Shown here piece by piece: positions 1 through 11,860 of a DNA stretch of 64,000 bases. This DNA comes from Struthidea cinerea (Eukaryota; Chordata; Aves; Passeriformes; Corcoracidae): NCBI GenBank assembly GCA_013397865.1, contig VZTI01004815.1, positions 446,334 to 510,333 on the forward strand, in the 5' to 3' direction. Within the stretch, counting starts at the first letter, position 1. The number at the start of each line of letters is the position of its first letter. The position numbers and the translations under genes are program-made. Under the pieces are notes generated by a model, which saw only the letters and a list, made by a program, of their open reading frames with translations, was not told where the DNA came from and searched no databases.

Positions 1-3000
1 AGCAGTGTGCTCTTTGGAATGAGACTTGATACGGCCTTTTTTACAACAGTGTACATTGTACAAGTGAGCAACTGTGTCAAGTACAAAATTATTTCTTTTG
101 GGAATTGTTAAACAAAGCACACATTCTGCAACAATGAGCCACTGTGCACTTATAGATTAAGATTAGTGCACTTATTAATTAAGATTAATAGATTAATTCT
201 TCAGGTTGCATGTACAAGCCTTAGCAAGTCATTTAAAATCCATCTGAATTAAAAATCAAGACTAAATGGGTATTGCTACACTATTACCTCTCCAACCTCT
301 TACACACATTCAGTTTACATCAAGATGTAAACTTGAGCAACAATAGCTCACTTATTCTAAATAATCATTGGCAGTGCATTCCAGAAGTAGAACCTAACTA
401 AAAAGTGTTAAAAACCTGTCCTTCACACAGACCTGAAGTTCGCTACCCTTAAGTGAATATGTATTTTGTTACTTTTGCAGAAGCAACACAGAATAAATAA
501 GGGATTTCAAGCTGAAACTAAGGTGACCAACTCCCTAAAATCTTTGTTGAATAGCAGCAGGACTGGGCAGATAATTGCTTTATGCTCTGGGGTTGGTTTG
601 TCATAGCAACAGTATTGGAGGAAGCTGGAGGGTTCACTAGGAGCTTGTTTTTACAAAACATGGCATTTCTAGGATTTCAAATTGATAGACCATAATTAGG
701 ATCACAGTCATCATGACATTCTATGACTCATTTCAAAAAAAACCCACAATGATGCTGCTCAGCAATTTTCTCTGACTGAAATGAAGCTCTAACCTGCAAA
801 ACCTTGATGAAAAGGTAAAAAGAAATCACAGATGCAATACAGCCATACTTTTAGGGGAAATTGTTACAGGAAAGAGAGCAGGATGCTCCACTTATACACC
901 CCATAAAGTTCAGTGCCAAAGCTCCCACAAGCACTGCTCAAATTAAAGCTCCATGGGACAGCAGTAGTAGACGCTGGCTCTCTCCTCATCTTCCAAATGC
1001 CTCAAAGGACAGATCCTCCGAGAGGTTTAAGTAACTTTCCCTTAGCAGAACACAAAAAGGTGAGCAACTGCCCTTCAAACATGTGGGAGGCAGCTCCAGG
1101 TAAAGGCCTAGGTCTGTGTGCACCCCTCCAAAATGGGCACAGCAAGAAGCAGGCTGACAGGTGCAGAGAATACCAAACTATGTTTAGTCGCAGCAAAGGC
1201 GGTGTCAGGTCACATTACAAATAACCAGAGCTTTCTTCCACCCCCACCACCACTCTTGGAGATGCCAAGGTTTGCCCCTCACCTCTGCACTGAATCATCA
1301 CCAATCTGGTGGTTTTAAAAATACTATTGTAAAGGAGATCCCAGCTTTGTCCAGTGATGAAGAGTTGCATCAAGGGAGCAGCAACAGCTTAGTTCAAACG
1401 TGAGTGCCAAGACCAGAATCAACTAAAATACCTGCCAGGAGCAGTGCTAGGCTGGGGGATAAGACATTATCACTCATTAGCCCCTGCTGAGTATGTAACT
1501 GATTAAGTAATTTCATATTATAAAAATAGAGCATCAATTGATTTTCTGCAGTGCCCGCACCTTGTACCAAATCTCACCACCACCTCCAAAACCTGTCACA
1601 CAAAATGCTTTGATATAGATTTCATACACATTTGCTTTACTAAATATAGACTCTCTTCTTTGAGCTGAACAAACAGAAGGGGAACTGGCAGCCCCTGGAG
1701 CCAAAAGGAGTTTTGCAGAGGTAATTTTACTTCTAAATATTTATACCCAACTCTTCTGGCTCCCTACTTGCTCTGACTTACCCACCTGTCATTTTGAAAA
1801 CCATAAGGCTTGCCCCTCGGTCATTTCAGTGCCACAGAAACTTAAGATCACCTGTTCTTCTCACTCTCTTTCTTAAAATTAATAAATAATTTTCTCCAAT
1901 TGCATCCTTACAACTTCATCATTCCCATAAAAGCATTACTAAAAATCAAGTTTATTGTTCAGGACTTTTGCTTGTTTCAGCAAGTAATCCATTTGGATGA
2001 TTAATATAAAGCAAAGGTTTGCTGAATATGAAATTCCCCCTCTAATGGTGAAGTGACACACATAACAGCTTGCTATTCCTGTAACAGGAACGAGACGAGT
2101 GCTCAAATAGCAGGAATCTGGGCTCCTTCTCCAAAGACCTTCCTAAGCCATGTTGACTGTTTGCAAACAAATACACAGAAAATCTGTCAACTCAAAATAG
2201 GCCATTGTGAAACTTTCAGCCGCAAATTTGCACATTGCTTATGCAAGGCTTGGACCCAGCAGGTAGGAAGTCTATTATCCATTGCTTTCAGCACATTGTG
2301 ACCCTTGGGAACAGCCTGTTCTTGCTCTCAGTAATGTCTGAAGAAGGTTGTGCTGACACTCGCTTGCCATGGGGGGGGTAAAAATAGGACTGCAATGGCA
2401 TCTTTTCATCAATTATTGTCATCTGACAAATCATGTGTGCTCTTGGTCCCTGATAAAAAAACCCTAGTCAGAAAAATTCAAACCAGATCCAGGAGTGTCA
2501 GCTCTGTTTTCCGGTTTTCAGGTATATCCCAACAGTGTCCATACCAAAGAAGCTTAAAATTGCTTGGAACATGCTCCTTGTCAAATAGCAACCAGCCAGG
2601 AGAGAGCAGAGAATGCATACACCAAGACAACAAAGAACCCAGCAGGGATCCCAGGTAGAGCATTTCCAGTGCAAGCCTCTGACTGCGACAGAAATAGCCT
2701 CATTAAAGGGCACGTTCAGATACAAGAAGCTATTTATAGACAATCTAAGACTAAATTATTAGTGACATGCTCTGGATCTAAAAATTCCCAAAGTTTACAG
2801 TGTTACAAGAGCTGTACATGCAGCATGTGATGCCCCTGAGTGCTACGCTGGGCGAATCCACGGGCTTTGGCTTCCGTGCACCGACCAGCTGCTGCTCCCG
2901 GCAGGAACTAAAACAGTCTTGAACCGAGGCCAGGCTATTCACATCCAGCCCGAGCAAGCCTGAGTTCCCAGAAAGCTCCTGTGCCGCCACGAGAGTTCTA

Positions 3001-5425
3001 CTCCTACCCAAGTCCTGCCCCTTCCCCTGCCAGCTCCCACCACCCACGCTGGGCACACATCAGAGGGAAGGGCAGCCTCCATCACCCAGTGCCGCTGGAG
3101 CCCGACGCGCATTCCTGAGCGCAGCAGCAGCTGGGGGTCACGGGTCACCAAGTACTGGCAGCCATCCCACACCCAGAGCAGGGGGGAAAGCTAGATTTTA
3201 GAAAGATAAAACAACAAACAAAAAAAACCATCTCTGAGTACACTCAAAGAGCCTACAAAGGATACTTCAGAAGGGTTCTGTTCACGGGATCCAAGAGCCA
3301 GTTACGAGGTTAGATCACATACCAAACACTCCACAATTAATCGCAAAGTTTATTTTTTCCTCTTGGAGTTGCATATGTGGGAGTGCGTTTGGGGAGAGGG
3401 GGTGTTTGTGCTGGTTTTAACCCAAAGATTTTGGGTACAAGCTATTCATGATGGTGCAGAGGAGCTGTAAAATGCAAACCGCCCTCAGTTTGCTATTTTC
3501 TGAATATACATATATAGATACATAAATAATCTAGAATTTTTTTTTTTCCCCCGTAAGAATAAAAGGAACCACAACATTTAGAAACACTGCAGAAGATGAA
3601 TGAGGTCTGGACACCCTCCATCTTTGCAGAGGTAAGCTCATAAAACAACACTTCACCATCTGACCTAACATAAACAACAAGGGTATTTACAGCACTGTGT
3701 CACTCGTTCAAACCCAGCCAGCCTGAATGCCTGAAATACATTCCATCCATCAGATGCCTGTAAGCATCCCATGAGATTCAAGTTCTCTAACAGGACTTAT
3801 AACTTATGCCAAGACCTCTCACAACATTTGGAAGATTGACAGGACTTTAGGTTGCACAGCATTTCCTCACGTGAACCTGTGCCTCACACACATCCCACAT
3901 GCTGCTCATGGCACAGTCTTCTTTCTACCCCAGAAACATCACCTTCAAACACCCAGATCACCTTAATAAATAACGCCCAAATGAAGCAAGGGATGCGTTT
4001 CATAAAGCTTCTCACCAGCAAGCACAACTTTAATGCCAAAGGCAACACATAAGTTGTGGGAACTCGCCTTGGCTATAAGCGGTCAAAGCACCCTTCAAAG
4101 AGAACCCCTGGGAGAGATGGGTCAGCAGTTTCATCTCCTGGAGCTGCACCTTTATTTGCACCAGCAATACTAAACTCAAAGAGTTAACACAGCAAACACC
4201 CAAAATGTTGTGCAGGGGGATGTGCTGAATGAATCCTTGTTGCATCAACAAAGATTCCTTTAATATAAGGAAGTCTGAACTGCCCCTGTGCGCCTACTTC
4301 TCTTTAGGATCAGTCAAGTTCTGCAGATAAACCAAAATGCTTCAAGACCAGATAGCCAAAACAAACAAAAAATACAATAAAATAAAAAACCAAATTACAT
4401 AAGCAGAGACAACAAATAAAATTGCTCTAACCCATTTTCTGTCCAGGGTTACTCCTGACACTTGTAGTGTGAGCAAGGTGCAGCTTTTGGCTCTGAAGCT
4501 CTTACACAGAAATTTTATCAGATGGTTTCAGTCAGATGCACACTTGCAAAGCTCTAGCGATACCTGTGCATCAACAACGAATGCAGGATACAGCCTGCTT
4601 TTCCCACCTGAGTTCATTAATCTCCAGCGGGTAACAAACAGCAATTTCTAGCTCATGCCCCCTCCCCTTTCCCTAAATACTTCTATTTTTTTAATACAGT
4701 CACATCTTGAAGTTTGCATCCTGCTGGATACCACAGTTGTTTCTGTGTTCCCAGCTGACTCACCATCCCAGTAAGGACAATCAGGCACTTCAGAAAGAAG
4801 GATAAAAGGGAAGGAAAGGACAGCCATAAGAACAGAACATATTGTGTTTTCCCCACTCAGTTAATCAATTCCTTATTAACGCTTAACCAAAAGGATTCTA
4901 CAACCCATTTCCCAGTCAGTGTTTATAGATAGAGAACACCCCTTGTGGTTTCTGAGGTGGCATCACACAGAGGGCCACCCCAAAATAAAGCCTAAAGCCC
5001 TCTACAAAGACAGTTTTGCAATAAATACTTCATAATAAGACATAGATACAGACACAGTATGCTGGTCGTACAGCAGGAGTGCAAAAAGCCCTACTGTAAC
5101 TTCACAAAGGTCTCACCTCAACAGGGAACAAAGCTACAGATATTAAGAGCAACAAGCTGTGTTTCCAGCAGACACATGTAATGATCAGCATGGAAAACCT
5201 CACAAAGGCTTTTGAGGGTTTTGGACAGTGTGGGCATTTTTGTATGTTTTCAGGCTTTTTACTTACTGAGACGAAGCATGACTCCTTCAATATTTAACAG
5301 CTTAATGAGCAAATCCTGTAGGGCAGGAGGTGGGCAGTCGCTGCTTTTTATCAAAGCAACCTGTGCTATTTGTTTCCTCTCCCATCCCAGTGCACCACAA
5401 CCAGAAGAAGTGGCCGCAGCCTCAC
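1..5425. other. Gene-poor flank, no supported gene
   Basis: I see no exon, RNA gene or clear mobile element here. Open frames are all around 100 codons or fewer, lack family resemblance and are not linked by plausible splice sites. The stretch at about 2820-3180 is somewhat richer in G+C than its surroundings but shows no coding signal. The minus-strand gene LARP7 ends at about 22.2 kb, so this is sequence downstream of it. In human the next gene on that side is ANK2; I searched for its known N-terminal coding exons and did not recognise any. Confidence 0.6.
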
Positions 5426-5429
5426 TACA

Positions 5430-5622
5430 CTGCCCCCAACATAGCGGGCAGCCCCCGCCCCACACGACATGGCGAGCAGCTCTCGCCCTACGTGACATGG
5501 CAGGCAGCCCGCCCCTCAAACCCATGGCGGGCAGCCCCCTCCACCGCAACCTGATGGCGGGCAGGCCCCGCCCCACACAAAATGGCGGGCACCCCTCCGC
5601 CCCACACAAAATGGCGGCCAGC
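5430..5622. repeat. Diverged 27-30 bp GC-rich tandem copies with ATGGCGG cores
   Basis: About seven imperfect copies lead into the perfect array that follows. Their cores (ATAGCGGGC, ATGGCGAGC, ATGGCAGGC, then ATGGCGG four times) start near 5441, 5469, 5497, 5524, 5554, 5582 and 5611, so the period is 27-30 bp. The copies also share a CCCCGCCCCACAC-like segment. AAAATGGCGGC at 5608-5618 matches the YY1 binding consensus. The diverged state suggests these are the older edge of the array. Confidence 0.85.
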
Positions 5623-5623
5623 N

Positions 5624-6030
5624 CGAAAAGGGCGGGAAGCCCCCCGCCCCACACGAAAAGGGCGGGAAGCCCCCCGCCCCACACGAAAAGGGCGGGAAGC
5701 CCCCCGCCCCACACGAAAAGGGCGGGAAGCCCCCCGCCCCACACGAAAAGGGCGGGAAGCCCCCCGCCCCACACGAAAAGGGCGGGAAGCCCCCCGCCCC
5801 ACACGAAAAGGGCGGGAAGCCCCCCGCCCCACACGAAAAGGGCGGGAAGCCCCCCGCCCCACACGAAAAGGGCGGGAAGCCCCCCGCCCCACACGAAAAG
5901 GGCGGGAAGCCCCCCGCCCCACACGAAAAGGGCGGGAAGCCCCCCGCCCCACACGAAAAGGGCGGGAAGCCCCCCGCCCCACACGAAAAGGGCGGGAAGC
6001 CCCCCGCCCCACACGAAAAGGGCGGGAAGC
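5624..6030. repeat. Perfect 30-bp GC-rich minisatellite, 13 full copies
   Basis: After one partial copy at 5624-5640, a 30-bp unit repeats 13 times without any difference between 5641 and 6030. Each unit holds a GGGCGGG GC box and a CCCCCGCCCC stretch on the same strand. Because 30 is divisible by 3 and the unit has no stop codon in any frame, long open frames appear in all six frames; these are not genes. The single ambiguous base at 5623 sits exactly at the join between diverged and perfect copies, so true copy number may differ from the assembly. Confidence 0.97.
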
Positions 6031-6175
6031 CCCTGAGACAAGGGGCATCCCCAACTGGGATTTGTTCAAAGAAACCATAAGGTTTTGGTCTATAAAGTAC
6101 AAAATCTGAAAACTCAACAGCCAAAAGTCAGCCTTCAATAACTTTATCAAGTGTAAATCTTGTAAGAGAGGGAAC

Positions 6176-6375
6176 AACACCAAGGAAAAAGTAAAGAAAA
6201 AAAAAAAGAAAAAAGAAAAGGGAAGAGAAAATTGAAAAAATAAAAGAGAGGAACAATAAAAATAAGAAAAAACTAAAACAAAAAGAAAACCAGAAAAAAA
6301 GTAAAAAATATTTATTTTAAATAAAAAAAACACACACACAAAACAACAGAAAGAAAAAAAACCAAACAACCCAAC
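6176..6375. repeat. A-rich low-complexity tract
   Basis: About 200 bp made mostly of A with interspersed G and a few CA steps follow the minisatellite. It looks like a simple A-rich/purine tract. No retroelement body is recognisable beside it. Confidence 0.8.
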
Positions 6376-9300
6376 AATCAAACCCTCTACTTTTCCCCCA
6401 GGGTACAATCCATACAAAACAGGATGCCTGCCTGCAAACAAACTCCACATCACAGCATCTCCCAAACAGAAATACAGTAGAACTAACACACAAATAAGCA
6501 CCAAATTACAATCCTCACTTCAACCTGTTTCCTAAGCATTTCTAATAAAAATAAATATTAAAAATAAACGTCAAAAACGGAGCAAGCCCCTACCTGTGCG
6601 TCCCAGAAGCAACCCCACAGCCCGACTGAGGCAGCACTCGCTTCTGGAACCTTCCACCCCCAGGTGCTGCAAATCTGCGTAAGGAGCCCCCACCCAATTA
6701 GCACCAGCTGGTGTAATTAACACAGTCCCTTTGAGGCCTACGAGTCCGTCAACTTCTCCTTTTATAAGCTCCGGAGTGAGTAACAGTAATTGCAGGACCC
6801 TGTGGTTCCCTTCCCACCTGAAACTGTGCTACTCTGATATTGCACAAACATCAGAACACCTGAAACTATTTACTAAATTAACTTGCTCTGCAAACACATT
6901 TAATGCCCACCTGAAACCTGCTTTTCTTTGTCCCTTTTTGGTTTTGCGTTTCCAAACTTTTTCAGCAAACCAACAAAAGACAAAATTGGAATATGAATTG
7001 AAAACTTTTAATTCTTCCCTTCCACGGTAGGTTAGAACCGGTAGCTAGCACAAAACGGGTTTTCATGGAAGTGGTAAACCTTCACGTGCCTTAATTATAT
7101 TAGTTTATAACTACTCGGCGCTTGATTTTGCAACCCAAATAACACTGTAGCACAGTAATTTTTATATGCTATCTCAACACACGCAGTCATTTGCGCGCTG
7201 TTATTACTTTTTCCTACATTAGGCTGCATCTATTATGCAGCAGGTTCATTATGTTTTATATTTCATCATTTCAGTTCAGTGGGAAGACATTTTCCAGCAC
7301 TCTTTTCCCTTTGATATGGCAGAGTTCAGTGGAACAGAAATGTTCAGTTTGATGGATGTTGGCTTTCCCCGCACCGTGCCACCAAAGGGAGTGCTTCACT
7401 ACGCTGGTTTTTCAAGCCATTCTAGTTCCCAACAAATTACTTCTAATTCTTTAGGGTAGGAGAAGGTAAAATCAAAAATAAGCTTAAATCAAAATAAAGT
7501 TCAAAGAAACCTTGAAAATGTGGATTTCAAACAAACCTGATTTTTGAAATTATGGAACTAGAACCAGCACCAGCAAACATATGGAGGCAAACAACATGCT
7601 GTCCAGAGCAAAGACAGGCTGGGAGAGACATCGGCCTAAATCACCCATGAAAGAGAAGCTTAAAATATCCTCAAGTATTGTCAACTGTTAGTAGGGGACA
7701 AAGTACATCCTGCAGTAGGGAAAAACCTGGGCAGTGGATTAGAAAAGGCAGAAGCAAAGCACAACAGTAGCGTATGAACAGTCACAGTGGTATGAACAAC
7801 CTCTAAGAGTGCAGTGGGATACAAGCTTTCAGGGACAAAAGTATCAAAGACAAAATAAAAGAGGCAAAATTCAGCAGAGTTAAAGAGAAACTGCTTGAGA
7901 AAAGAAAATAAAAATAAGAAAACTGGTTCCTGCAGTCCCACACCAATTGAGAAGTCCCTGGAAGAGATTTTTGTCAAGTTCTAGGAGCAGACCTCATACT
8001 GACTAACAGTATAACACATCTATGAAGAGTTCATATAAGATGACAGGCTGGAAGACTGTAGGATTTGAGATTAATTGGATGGATTTGCAATACAGGGCCC
8101 TTTTGCCACACAAACATCCCTGGAGAAGCAGAATGCCAGGAACTCTGTTCTGCATCTTCCCACATCCACACCAGCATTCTTCCTCTGAACACCAGGGTGC
8201 TCTCTCTCCAATTTTAGTTCTCAGTCCAAACCTTGAGTTTGGAATCCCAAAATATCCATGTCCTTTTGGATTTACAGATACATCCAAACCATATTTTAGG
8301 AGGAAAAAAAAAAAAAAACAAACCAAGGCTGGAATAGGAAAAGGAGGACATCCAGGCATCATTTTACAGACAGGTGTCTTACCGAAAGAAAATTAGATGG
8401 AATAAAGGGATTTAAGGGGGATAAATAAGGCACAACAACAGGACAATTACAATTACCATGTGAGTGCTGTACATTGCTCGATGATAAGGAGCTTCACCTG
8501 AGATCACTTAAATGACTGTGGAAGATGCTGCTGCACACTTTCTCTCCATATCAGATAATGGATTAGGATCATCGACTCGTTCCTGCACACTCAGAGGTGC
8601 AGTGGGAGAGCAGTACCCAAGTGTTACTGTGTTCCCATGCAAGACGCTATTTGGTTTGCGAATTTTATTAAAGTTGATATATTTTTTATTGTGAGAAGTG
8701 TTTAAATTTCCTTTTGACAAGTGCAGCATTGACAACAAAAAGGAAAAACAATGAAAATAACTCATTTGACTGCTGCTGAGAGAAACAACATCCATCCTGT
8801 TCCAAATACAAGGGTCTCCACGGCGTAATTTACAACAGCCTGGTCTTTTATTTGGTACATTCTTAAGCTTTATATAACAAATGTCACTGGTGTCTTGACT
8901 GCAGTACCTTAAGCCCAACTTAAATTTAACAACACAGGTGTTTGAGGTAAAACACAGTTCTTGCTAAAACAGGTTCACAGATGTAAACACTATCCTCAGT
9001 CCTGCAAGCGCCCCCAAATACGTATTTCAAATAAAGGGCACATTTAAAGATCTCTTAGATGAACTGAAAGACATAGTAAAAACTCCACAAATACCAGTTT
9101 GTTTCAAACAGCTTCTTCAGTGAGTCTTGCTCAGTCCAGGCTGCAAGCCAGTACTAACCTCAAGGATCTCCCAAAGGCACCCATATAACGGGAATTCAGC
9201 ATGTTGCCAATATCAACTTTCATTCAGCATTATCACAACAAGTGCAATTTGATAACAAAAGTCAGTACAACAGTTTCAGACAGACGTGTCCACTTCCCTT

Positions 9301-9516
9301 TTGTTTGTATTCTTCTTCCCTCCTAAGGATGCGAGAAATGCTTGGTAAAGTGGGAGGCTGGTAGTGATTTTTAGGAAAACAGATTAACTTCTGCCAGTGC
9401 TGTGTTCTTTGCCTTGGTCGGGAGAGGCTTTGGGCATTTATTCACAGTTTCCCACTCCTGTGAAGGTCACCCAATAAGCTGTGTGTGTATGATGTTTTAT
9501 TGAAGGCAGCAAAAAT

Positions 9517-9518
<2 letters not shown>

Positions 9519-9552
<34 letters not shown>

Positions 9553-9554
9553 AT
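9519..9554 (+). repeat. (AAAT)9 microsatellite
   Basis: Nine perfect AAAT units in a row; likely length-polymorphic. Confidence 0.97.
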
Positions 9555-10437
9555 ACCAGACGCTACCCAGCCACAGTTCAGAGAAACATGACCGATGAGT
9601 CATTACTTTTTAAGTGCAATTAAAAATAATTCTAAATACGGAGTGGACAAAATGCAGAGGAAGACAGTAAAACAATCACAGTAGTCAAATTTTTAATGAG
9701 TAATTTCTGCCTACTAATTCACGATACTTGTTTCTTTCTCATGTAAAATGAATAACCCCGTGAGAAGTCAATTCAGAACGCTCCGGAGAATGCAGCAGTC
9801 CAGGTTTGCTGCTGGATGTGCAGCACTAAATAATTGGTAACCTTGTGTTTCGCAGCTGCTGAGGAGCAAACTGAAGGTCTGAAGCAAGGAGGATCATGGA
9901 AAAGGAGCTCTCTCCAAAGGACTTGGTCACTGCTTGGAAGGATACTGCTTACCTGGTCTCAGTAAGCACACAAGACTAAGTTAGAGGCAAAGAGAAGCCA
10001 GTTTCAATGAGGATCCCCCTCACCCCCACCTCTTTCCTCCCCTACCTGGAACTTCTTTTACATCCTCAACACATCTCCCCTGTCCTGATGATCACACCTA
10101 CTACAGGTTACAATAAACTGGAGAGATCCCTGCTGGTCATTCAGCCTCCTAGAACCAGACTTCAGGACTAAAATTGCTTTTTCTTCTGGTTTCCGCAGGG
10201 AAGGGAACAGGAAGTGCCAGAATACTTGGGTCGAAGGGGCAGTTATTCTTGCGCCATTTGCAGCCGGAGTCATCAGCAGACCCACACAAAGGCCTTTTTT
10301 GCTGGAGCTGCCCAGCTCAAACTTCCGGCATGTAAGGGGACTGACGAGTTTAACTATTCCCCCAAACTCTCAGATGTCTGTCCCAACTCCAGACCCTCGA
10401 TATTTCCTCATCAATGCTACCACCAGTGAAAATAGAA

Positions 10438-10451
10438 GGGGGGGGGGGGGG
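10438..10451 (+). repeat. G14 homopolymer
   Basis: A run of fourteen G follows a short A/G segment. Such runs are error-prone in assembly and can stack as G-quadruplexes; no function can be read from it. Confidence 0.9.
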
Positions 10452-10599
10452 AAGAGTAGGATAGGATTTATATTTGGATTTATGTTTGAGTACGTACATA
10501 CTACACTAATCTGATTACTCACTGGGAATCCTCCTTTACAACAGCTTTTCCTTTATTAACCTTATTTTCTTTATTAACAACCACCATAACATTACAGCC

Positions 10600-11860
10600 T
10601 TAGCAGGAACGTGCAAACTGAACACACTGGCACCGCGTCCCTCCATTTCTGCCTCACCCATTTTCAGGAGGCACCAAGTGCTCGTGGAACGAACCCCGCA
10701 GACACCCAGCAGCAGCTCGGGCTCCCCGACCCCGCCGAGTCAAGAACGTCAAACAACTCCTGCGACCAACTTCCCCATTCCAAATGTAAATTAATGCAGC
10801 AGCCGCCGCAAAGAACGGAGCTCCCTCCTTGCGCGGGGAGGGATGCGAGCGGAAAAGCGTTGCATGCAGCAGGAGCGGGACCAGCCTCTCGGAAATTGCT
10901 GCATTACGTTAATTAAGATTTTATTCATGCCTTTGGACCCGCGCTGCCACGGCGGTGATGCAGCACGACACGCACCGCGCTGCACCACTGTGAAGTTACA
11001 CACGGGTGCCTGCGCTCCCCTCTGCGTGTGACCGTGCGGGCACACCTGCGCAGGTGCTGCCTGCGATGCTTTTGGGATAGGGATGGGATCTGCAGTTTTG
11101 TTATGGAAAGTGGCTTTTTTATTGAATAGAATAGAAACCATCCCTCGCTCCACCATCCACCTGCCCACCTCTAACTGCCGATGCACTTGCGGGCCGCTCG
11201 CATCCCTGTCTCCCGCGACCCTCCGCATCCCGCGGGCTCCGTCCCCNNNNNNNNNNNNNNNNNNNNNNNNNNNNNNNNNNNNNNNNNNNNNNNNNNNNNN
11301 NNNNNNNNNNNNNNNNNNNNNNNNNNNNNNNNNNNNNNNNNNNNNNNNNNNNNNNNNNNNNNNNNNNNNNNNNNNNNNNNNNNNNNNNNNNNNNNNNNNN
11401 NNNNNNNNNNNNNNNNNNNNNNNNNNNNNNNNNNNNNNNNNNNNNNNNNNNNNNNNNNNNNNNNNNNNNNNNNNNNNNNNNNNNNNNNNNNNNNNNNNNN
11501 NNNNNNNNNNNNNNNNNNNNNNNNNNNNNNNNNNNNNNNNNNNNNNNNNNNNNNNNNNNNNNNNNNNNNNNNNNNNNNNNNNNNNNNNNNNNNNNNNNNN
11601 NNNNNNNNNNNNNNNNNNNNNNNNNNNNNNNNNNNNNNNNNNNNNNNNNNNNNNNNACCCCACCCGCCATCACACCCCCGCGCACACAGACACAGCTCCT
11701 GCACATCTGCCCGCCACCCTTCCACAGACGCCCCACGCGTGCTGAGCCCGCGGGGGCTTTTGTTATAAATGACAGCGTAGTGTTGCACCTTCCCCCTTCG
11801 GTTCCAAGTGTCAAAATACAGGGATAAACCCGCGGCTCAGGGTTGTAGAGAAACGCGGGT
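10600..11860. promoter_or_regulatory. CpG-rich zone broken by an assembly gap; possible CpG island
   Basis: Sequence on both sides of the gap is clearly richer in G+C and CpG than the flanks, for example around 10700-10850, 10940-11080, 11180-11246 and 11657-11760. In birds such islands often mark promoters. I see no recognisable coding exon; the open frames that cross the gap exist only because N was read through. It could be the promoter of an unannotated transcript or a distal 5' exon of the next gene on this side. The evidence is composition only. Confidence 0.35.
11247..11656. other. Assembly gap (410 N)
   Basis: A run of N inside the CpG-rich zone. The edges are very GC-rich, which is the usual reason for dropout in bird assemblies. 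Confidence 0.99.

Larger units (their letters stand above)
6376..10600. other. Gene-poor flank, no supported gene
   Basis: Unique-looking, AT-balanced sequence with only short chance open frames. The only clear elements are the AAAT microsatellite and a G homopolymer listed separately. Confidence 0.6.

Noticed and set aside
5624..6030. CRISPR-like array
   Set aside because: The units are directly abutting and identical with no unique spacers, and the genome is a bird; it is a minisatellite.
5212..6504. Long open frames in all six frames (up to about 338 codons), for example repeating proline/arginine-rich or phenylalanine/glycine-rich proteins
   Set aside because: They are products of a 30-bp stop-free repeat; no frame shows codon bias or a family match, and they include the ambiguous base at 5623.
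10791..11814. Open frames of about 195-290 codons across the gap
   Set aside because: Most of their length is N read as unknown residues; the remaining ends have no coding character.
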